DNA of 11,964 bases, taken from NCBI GenBank assembly GCA_002713385.1, contig PAWC01000020.1:1-11964 (forward strand), given 5' to 3'. A model generated the notes under the pieces. That model worked only from the letters and a program-made list of their open reading frames with translations, searched no databases and was not told the origin of the DNA. This document shows, piece after piece, positions 7,390 through 11,964 of this stretch. The position numbers and the translations under genes are program-made. Numbering within the stretch: the first letter of the stretch is position 1; each line of letters begins with the position of its first letter. The DNA comes from Fidelibacterota bacterium. GTDB lineage: Bacteria > Fidelibacterota > Marinisomatia > Marinisomatales > TCS55.

Positions 7390-9093
7390 TTAATCCATAT
7401 CCAGCTGTTCTGAATCCAGATATTTTTCTCCGTATCTAAGATAGATTTTTTCATGAACAAACAATTCAAACAATTCTGGATCTACATGGGCATCATTTTT
7501 CATAAAGCCCAAAATACGCATGGCCATGGATAGTGCCTTGCCTTCTTTATAGGGTCGGTCCTTTGCGGTGAGTGCTTCAAAGATATCCGCAATGGCCATA
7601 GCTTTAGCCTGTACGGACATTTCATCCTTGGTTAGGCCTTTCGGATAACCGGTGCCATCCAGTTTTTCATGATGACCCCCAGCGAATTCAGGGACATTTT
7701 TCAGATGTTTAGGATATGGAAGCTGTTGAAGCATATCGATCGTTTGGACAATGTGGTCATTGATAATTTGCCTTTCCTCAGCTGTTAATGTTCCTTTTGC
7801 AATGCAAAGATTATATACTTCATTTTCTGATAGAAAATCCTTAACTGTTCCATTATCCTTCCAACGGTATTTGGCGATCTTTTTGACGCGGTCTTTTTTA
7901 TCTCCTGACATAAATTCACCACCGATGTTCGTTGCGCGTATAAAATCCATTTCTTTTTCCATTTTTACTAATTTATCTTTATGCTTTTTACGCAAAGATT
8001 TTAGAGCATCTTTTTTATCTGCTTTTGAAACAGAAGCATCCGTTTCAATTTTCAATCGTTTTTTCAGGACTTTGATTTCTTCATCGCGCTTCAATACTTC
8101 AAAGCGAGTATCCAACGTATGGATACGGTCATAAATAGTCTCCAGTTTTGTAGCTTTATCAACCACGTATTCCGGTGTGGTGACTTTCCCGCAGTCATGG
8201 AGCCAAGCAGCAATTTTCAATTCGTACATCTCCTTATCTGAAAAATGCACATCTTTGAAGGGACCATCCTTGGAAACGTTGACAGCTTCAGCCAGCATCA
8301 TCGTTATTTCAGGGACACGGGTACAATGTCCGCCAGTGTATGGAGATTTTGCATCTATAGCAGTGGCAATCAGTTTAATAAATGACTCAAAAAGGATTTC
8401 CAGATCACGAATCAAATTTTTATTTGTAATAGCCACTGCGGCCTGACTGGATAGGGCTTCAACAATATCCTGAACTTCTGCAGAAAATGGAATCGATTCA
8501 TTTGTCTTTTTATCCAAGGCGTTCAATAATTGCAGAACACCAATTATTTCCTCTTCATGGTTTTTTAGAGGAACTGTTAAAAATGATTTTGAAAGATAAC
8601 TTGTTTTTTCATCAAATGCTTTGGTCCCGGAAAAATCAAAACCTTCTGCTTTATAGGCATCCGGAATATTGACCGTTTCCCCAGTCAATCCCACGTACGC
8701 AGAAATCATATGGGTATTGGGTTTGCCATCATCATCATAAAGTTTAACCGGATAAAATGGTATATCCTGCCCGGATGTACCGCCCAAGTGTAATTTCAGT
8801 GAATCTGTCATCATGATCTCGAATCGCAGACGATCATCATCTGTTTTCATGTAAAGCGTGCCGCCATCGGCATTGGTGATGCGCTTGGCTTCCAGCAGGA
8901 TATTCTCCAGCAGAACATTCATATCCTTTTCTTTGGATAGAGATAAACCAATTTTAGCCATATTTTTTATCTGATGCTCTAAATGACCAATATAAATTTT
9001 AATTCCGCTTGGAACATTTTTAAGCAGTTTTTTTATTTCTGTCTGTGAGAGATCAAAACTTTGACCGTTTGGTTTTCCATTTTTTGAACTCAT
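7390..9093 (-). CDS. GAF and HD-GYP domain signalling phosphodiesterase with an inserted charged segment
   Basis: This is a soluble 567-residue signalling protein. A GAF domain (about 45-225) has a cyclic-nucleotide-PDE-like core with FDEKTSYLSKSFLTVPL (160-176) and EIIGVLQLLN. A linking helix leads to an HD-GYP domain whose ligands are complete: H256 (GGHCTRVPE), H299-D300 (LHDCGK), H447, and H474-H475 with the GYP loop HEKLDGTGYPKGL (475-487). D503 follows in the IADIFEALT motif with DRPY downstream. HD-GYP enzymes hydrolyse cyclic di-GMP or cGAMP, so that activity is expected. Unlike minimal HD-GYP domains, about 120 residues (316-440) rich in lysine and glutamate separate the HD and GYP parts. 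This insert includes a probable coiled coil (about 335-382) and an NIGGEFM segment, a layout also known from a proteobacterial subfamily. A Shine-Dalgarno AGGAGAG lies 8 nt before the ATG. The gene heads the operon with the SLC13, MATE and pterin dehydratase genes. There is no receiver domain or transmembrane segment. Confidence 0.93.
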   Translation of the reverse strand: MSSKNGKPNGQSFDLSQTEIKKLLKNVPSGIKIYIGHLEHQIKNMAKIGLSLSKEKDMNVLLENILLEAKRITNADGGTLYMKTDDDRLRFEIMMTDSLKLHLGGTSGQDIPFYPVKLYDDDGKPNTHMISAYVGLTGETVNIPDAYKAEGFDFSGTKAFDEKTSYLSKSFLTVPLKNHEEEIIGVLQLLNALDKKTNESIPFSAEVQDIVEALSSQAAVAITNKNLIRDLEILFESFIKLIATAIDAKSPYTGGHCTRVPEITMMLAEAVNVSKDGPFKDVHFSDKEMYELKIAAWLHDCGKVTTPEYVVDKATKLETIYDRIHTLDTRFEVLKRDEEIKVLKKRLKIETDASVSKADKKDALKSLRKKHKDKLVKMEKEMDFIRATNIGGEFMSGDKKDRVKKIAKYRWKDNGTVKDFLSENEVYNLCIAKGTLTAEERQIINDHIVQTIDMLQQLPYPKHLKNVPEFAGGHHEKLDGTGYPKGLTKDEMSVQAKAMAIADIFEALTAKDRPYKEGKALSMAMRILGFMKNDAHVDPELFELFVHEKIYLRYGEKYLDSEQLDMD

Positions 9094-9217
9094 TATAATT
9101 ACTCTCCTAATAGAATTTTATGAACTTACGCCATTGCAATTTGATGCTCAATAGTAACCTTATCCTTGTATGGTTTCAATAATCAAACTATGTTTAGCCT
9201 TTACAAGGAGTCTTATC
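9094..9217. promoter_or_regulatory. Divergent intergenic region between the HD-GYP operon and the TonB-dependent receptor
   Basis: This 124-bp gap separates two divergently transcribed units and must hold promoters for both. It is AT-rich. Strong Shine-Dalgarno sequences sit at each edge: CTCTCCT on the plus strand (9102-9108), serving the HD-GYP gene, and AAGGAG (9205-9210), serving the receptor. On the plus strand TTGTAT (9166-9171), a 17-bp spacer and TATGTT (9189-9194) form a weak promoter-like pair. An alternative is the Bacteroidota-type TTTG (9140-9143) with TATCCTTG (9161-9168). No inverted repeat that would be a clear operator was seen. Confidence 0.45.
9151..9179 (-). promoter_or_regulatory. 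Candidate sigma-70-like promoter for the HD-GYP operon
   Basis: On the minus strand TTGAAA (9179-9174, 5 of 6 matches to TTGACA) is followed after exactly 17 bp by TACTAT (9156-9151, 4 of 6 matches to TATAAT). The predicted start near 9144 would give a 5' leader of about 50 nt containing the AGGAGAG ribosome-binding site. This is the best promoter-like pair in the window. Confidence 0.38.
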
Positions 9218-11964
9218 ATGGGAAAGAAAAATCTTTTTCTCGTTATTTTCAGCACTTGCAGCATGTTATTTGCCGGTGTAACAGGGAAACTGGTGGGAAC
9301 TGTTACCGATGCGTCTACAGGTGAGCCCCTCATTGGCGTCAATGTTGTTTTAAAAGGGACTGCTCTGGGTGCCGCCAGTGATGAAAATGGCTATTATATC
9401 ATCCTTAATATCTCGGCAGACTCATACACAGCATCTGCTTCATATATAGGTTATAAGACAACATCTGTTACCGATGTACGCATGAACGCTGATCGTACGA
9501 CCACGGTAAACTTTTCCCTGGAAATCTCTGCTGTGGAAGGTGAAGAAGTAATCGTGGAAGCAGAACGCCCTGTCATCGTCCGCGATCAAACAGCCACGAC
9601 CGTTACGATCGAACAAGAAGATTTTGAAAATATGCCCATCAATTCCTATGCGGATATTATTGATAATGTTGCCGGTGTAATTGAAAATGATAACGGCGGC
9701 GGTGATGACGGTATCCACGTTCGCGGCGGCCGTTCCGGCGAAACAGCCTACCTTGTCGATGGTTTTTATGTAAAAGATATTATTAACGGCGGCATGGCCA
9801 CCGATGTGGCCCGCGGCGGTATTTCTGAATTATCAATTATAACCGGATCGTTCGATGCTGAATACGGCCAGGCCATGAGCGGCATTATCAATATCATTAC
9901 CCGGGAAGGTGGTGCTGAATATGATTTGAATTTTAGAGCATCCATGGACCCCACTCTCCCAAATATTTCAAACACTTGGAATACCGGCCGAATCGAAGGC
10001 ACGGCCAGCGGTCCAATCATTCCCACCATGCCCAATCTGGCAACATTTTTTATTTCTGCAGACCGTAAACGTACGGATGGCCGGATGAAAAATAATTTTC
10101 TGCCCTGGGCTGTATTAAAGGTAGATGAAAATGGTGATGGTGTTTACGATGCAGGCGAATCATGGACAGATATTGCCAATGGTCAATACGATTTTGGCGA
10201 AGGATTCAACGACGCCAACAATAATGGTTACTGGGATCATGCAGTATATGATACATCTGGGATTGTAGTTACAGAAGCAGAATCATGGACAGATGCTGCC
10301 AACGGTGTATACGATGTTGGCGAAGATTTCACCGATGACAATGGTGATGGTATACGTAATGGAGACGTGTACGCCCTCGCAGATATAGATGGCGATGGTA
10401 TTGCCGAACCACTCAAAAAAGGCGCCAAAGAAATAACTGGAACTTACAATTGGACTGACAGGCTCATGGGCAAGCTGGTTCTGCGTCCTATTAATAACCT
10501 GAAAATAACACTGGGAACCAATATCCAGAATTATGAGAGCCGCGGATTCAGCATGAACTACCGTCAATTCCCGGAGCGCAGTGCAGTCAGCTGGCAGGAG
10601 AGCAAACTCATGTACGGCAGGCTTAACTATACATTCTCTGAAAATATGTTTGTCACACTGTCCTACTCAAAAAACAGGGTGGATAACTGGACAGGACCAA
10701 AAGTTCCTGGTGAAAAATTCCTGAAAGATAATCATGAACTATATTCAGATATATTCATGATTCCAGATGATTGGGATAAATCAATTTTAGAGCCTGGTTC
10801 TGAATTCACTTGGCTTAGCTATTATGCAGAACCCTATAATGATAATGACGAAGATGGAGCATTCACAGAAGGTGACGATTATGCAGACTTGAACAACGAT
10901 GGTAAATACAGCTGGGGTGTTTTCCTGCCTTTAAGGGAAGGCGATGCCTATGATAATACCTCCAATTATGAATTCTACGGCAGCTATCCTATTGTTAATA
11001 ATTCTGGGGATACAATCCGTATGGGCTATTCAACCTATCCCAGCTATTATAATGATTATTCTGAAACAAAGCAGTTGGAAGGCGCCTTAACTTGGCAAGT
11101 AAATAAGATCCACCAGGTCAAAACAGGCTATTCCCAAAAGACTCACAAATTATTCAATTTTTCTGCTTCTTGGATTGGCGGGGGATATTACGGCAATAGT
11201 TCCGATGCCTCGTTTATCCTCTGGGAAAAAGAACCGGTAGAGTCATCATTCTTTGTACGGGATAAAATGGAATTTAGTGACTTGGTCATAAATATCGGTC
11301 TACGTTATGATATACTGGATCCAAAAAGTGAATATGCCGATCCTACTAAAAATATCGGATATAGATATGATGGCCAAGTTCTTGAAACAAGTGACTTGAA
11401 TTCCATCGACTTCGACGCATTTGCTGCAGGAGCCGTTGAATGGGGTTATATTGAAGAAGACGGCTCATTCAGCCAGCCGGATAAAGCAACTGTAAAAGCA
11501 CAGTGGAGCCCGCGGATAGGCATGGGTTATCCAGTTACAGAAAATACTGCTTTCCATTTCTCCTATGGTCATTTTTTCAAATATCCTGATTATGATAATA
11601 TGTATGACTATACGAACTCAGGTGGAATTGGTGGAGAAGGTGTACCATCTGGTTTGGCTGGTTTAAATTCAACTTCGAATCCAAATAATATTTTCAATCT
11701 AACCGGCAATTCGATGTACCCCTTCCCCTTTAACCTGGGTGACTGGTACATCCCCCCTGTGGGTTCACCCAATATTAAACCGGAGCGGGCCATCCAGTAT
11801 GAATTTGGACTGCGCACCATGCTTACGCCGGAATACTTGATGACATTGACATTATTTTACAACGACCGGCATGATTATATATCAGCAAATATATATGATG
11901 CGGACCCCACAGAATACGCTATTTATGAGAATATGGATTATGCGAATTCCAAAGGGTTTGAGTT
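9218..11964 (+). CDS. TonB-dependent outer-membrane receptor with N-terminal carboxypeptidase-regulatory-like domain (3' end cut by window)
   Basis: This is an outer-membrane active-transport receptor powered by TonB-ExbBD; 915 codons are visible and the frame is open at the right edge. In order it has a signal peptide (about 1-20, ending MLFAG) and a CarboxypepD_reg-like domain (about 24-102) with TDASTGEPLIGVNVVLKGT and DENGYY. The plug domain follows (about 108-232): TVTIEQEDFENMPINSYADI, HVRGGRSGETAYLVDGFYV, SFDAEYGQAMSGIINIITRE. The rest is beta-barrel, rich in aromatic strands. Within the barrel, residues 303-340, 355-398 and 541-569 are acidic loops with D-x-[DN]-G-[DN]-G patterns resembling EF-hand or dockerin calcium loops. 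Late barrel motifs AQWSPRIGMGY, SYGHFFKYPDY and GSPNIKPERAIQYEFGLR are typical of SusC- and BtuB/FepA-like receptors. The ATG has AAGGAG 7 nt upstream. It diverges from the HD-GYP operon. No SusD partner is visible. The ligand is unknown: siderophore, glycan, peptide or vitamin are all possible. Confidence 0.92.
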   Translation, partial: MGKKNLFLVIFSTCSMLFAGVTGKLVGTVTDASTGEPLIGVNVVLKGTALGAASDENGYYIILNISADSYTASASYIGYKTTSVTDVRMNADRTTTVNFSLEISAVEGEEVIVEAERPVIVRDQTATTVTIEQEDFENMPINSYADIIDNVAGVIENDNGGGDDGIHVRGGRSGETAYLVDGFYVKDIINGGMATDVARGGISELSIITGSFDAEYGQAMSGIINIITREGGAEYDLNFRASMDPTLPNISNTWNTGRIEGTASGPIIPTMPNLATFFISADRKRTDGRMKNNFLPWAVLKVDENGDGVYDAGESWTDIANGQYDFGEGFNDANNNGYWDHAVYDTSGIVVTEAESWTDAANGVYDVGEDFTDDNGDGIRNGDVYALADIDGDGIAEPLKKGAKEITGTYNWTDRLMGKLVLRPINNLKITLGTNIQNYESRGFSMNYRQFPERSAVSWQESKLMYGRLNYTFSENMFVTLSYSKNRVDNWTGPKVPGEKFLKDNHELYSDIFMIPDDWDKSILEPGSEFTWLSYYAEPYNDNDEDGAFTEGDDYADLNNDGKYSWGVFLPLREGDAYDNTSNYEFYGSYPIVNNSGDTIRMGYSTYPSYYNDYSETKQLEGALTWQVNKIHQVKTGYSQKTHKLFNFSASWIGGGYYGNSSDASFILWEKEPVESSFFVRDKMEFSDLVINIGLRYDILDPKSEYADPTKNIGYRYDGQVLETSDLNSIDFDAFAAGAVEWGYIEEDGSFSQPDKATVKAQWSPRIGMGYPVTENTAFHFSYGHFFKYPDYDNMYDYTNSGGIGGEGVPSGLAGLNSTSNPNNIFNLTGNSMYPFPFNLGDWYIPPVGSPNIKPERAIQYEFGLRTMLTPEYLMTLTLFYNDRHDYISANIYDADPTEYAIYENMDYANSKGFE
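10157..10351 (+). repeat. Imperfect 72-bp duplication encoding EF-hand-like acidic loops in the receptor
   Basis: Two in-frame copies (10157-10228 and 10280-10351) start with the identical GAATCATGGACAGAT and agree at 57 of 72 positions by hand alignment. They are offset by 123 bp (41 codons). They encode ESWTDIANGQYDFGEGFNDA and ESWTDAANGVYDVGEDFTDD, each followed by an asparagine- or aspartate-glycine loop. A related DENGDGVYDAGE precedes the first copy and DIDGDG follows the second, so the region reads as a short array. The nucleotide similarity points to internal duplication within the barrel-loop insertion. Confidence 0.7.

Noticed and set aside
7751-8446. Plus-strand open frames opposite the HD-GYP gene
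   Set aside because: The minus-strand protein shows complete GAF and HD-GYP motifs through this interval, so these frames are incidental.
9218-9280. Lipoprotein signal at Cys14 of the TonB receptor
   Set aside because: The residues before the cysteine (FST) do not form a lipobox, and the hydrophobic stretch continues to an ordinary signal-peptidase I-like LFAG site.
9160-10567. Several minus-strand open frames opposite the TonB receptor start
   Set aside because: The plus-strand frame is continuous with signal peptide, regulatory-like domain and plug motifs, and the minus frames have no recognisable content.
1-11964. CRISPR array, tRNA or rRNA gene, insertion sequence, phage or defence genes
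   Set aside because: No regularly spaced repeats, cloverleaf-like sequences, transposase motifs, terminal inverted repeats or defence-family motifs were seen by reading both strands. Nearly all of the sequence is accounted for by envelope and signalling genes.

Overview
The window most likely comes from an uncultivated marine-type member of the FCB (Fibrobacterota-Chlorobiota-Bacteroidota) superphylum, something like Candidatus Neomarinimicrobiota or Calditrichota. Three things suggest this. A secreted protein ends in a Por/type IX-style sorting domain carrying the NYPNPFNPTT signature. A TonB-dependent receptor carries an N-terminal carboxypeptidase-regulatory-like domain and DxNGDG-type insertions. 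Base composition is moderately AT-rich, and several genes lack a clear Shine-Dalgarno sequence. The phylum is inferred; no rRNA or marker gene is present.

Layout. Positions 1-9093 are all minus strand; 9218 to the right edge is plus strand. Read in the direction of transcription from the divergent intergenic region at 9094-9217, the minus-strand genes are: a GAF + HD-GYP signalling phosphodiesterase (9093-7390), an SLC13/DASS-type transporter with two RCK_C (TrkA-C) domains (7361-5556), a MATE-family efflux protein (5545-4142), and a pterin-4a-carbinolamine dehydratase (4173-3892). Their spacing is 28 bp, 10 bp and a 32-bp overlap, so they look like one operon. After a 71-bp gap comes a 722-residue secreted protein with three carboxypeptidase-regulatory-like modules and a sorting domain (3820-1652). 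A weak hairpin lies below it. Then come livH (1541-612) and the first 204 codons of livM (from 612, cut by the left edge), the two permease subunits of a branched-chain amino acid type ABC importer. They overlap by one base.

On the plus strand, a large outer-membrane TonB-dependent receptor starts at 9218 and is still open at the right edge (915 codons visible). Its barrel contains three acidic insertions resembling EF-hand/dockerin calcium loops, two of which are clear DNA-level duplicates.

How the genes may fit together: most of the window concerns the cell envelope (inner-membrane import, multidrug or metabolite export, outer-membrane uptake, and a surface or secreted protein). A cyclic-di-nucleotide-type signalling protein heads the transporter operon. 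I found no defence system, mobile element, CRISPR array or RNA gene. The most unusual points are the composition of the signalling/transport/pterin operon, the calcium-loop-like insertions in the receptor, and the unidentified acidic core of the secreted protein.
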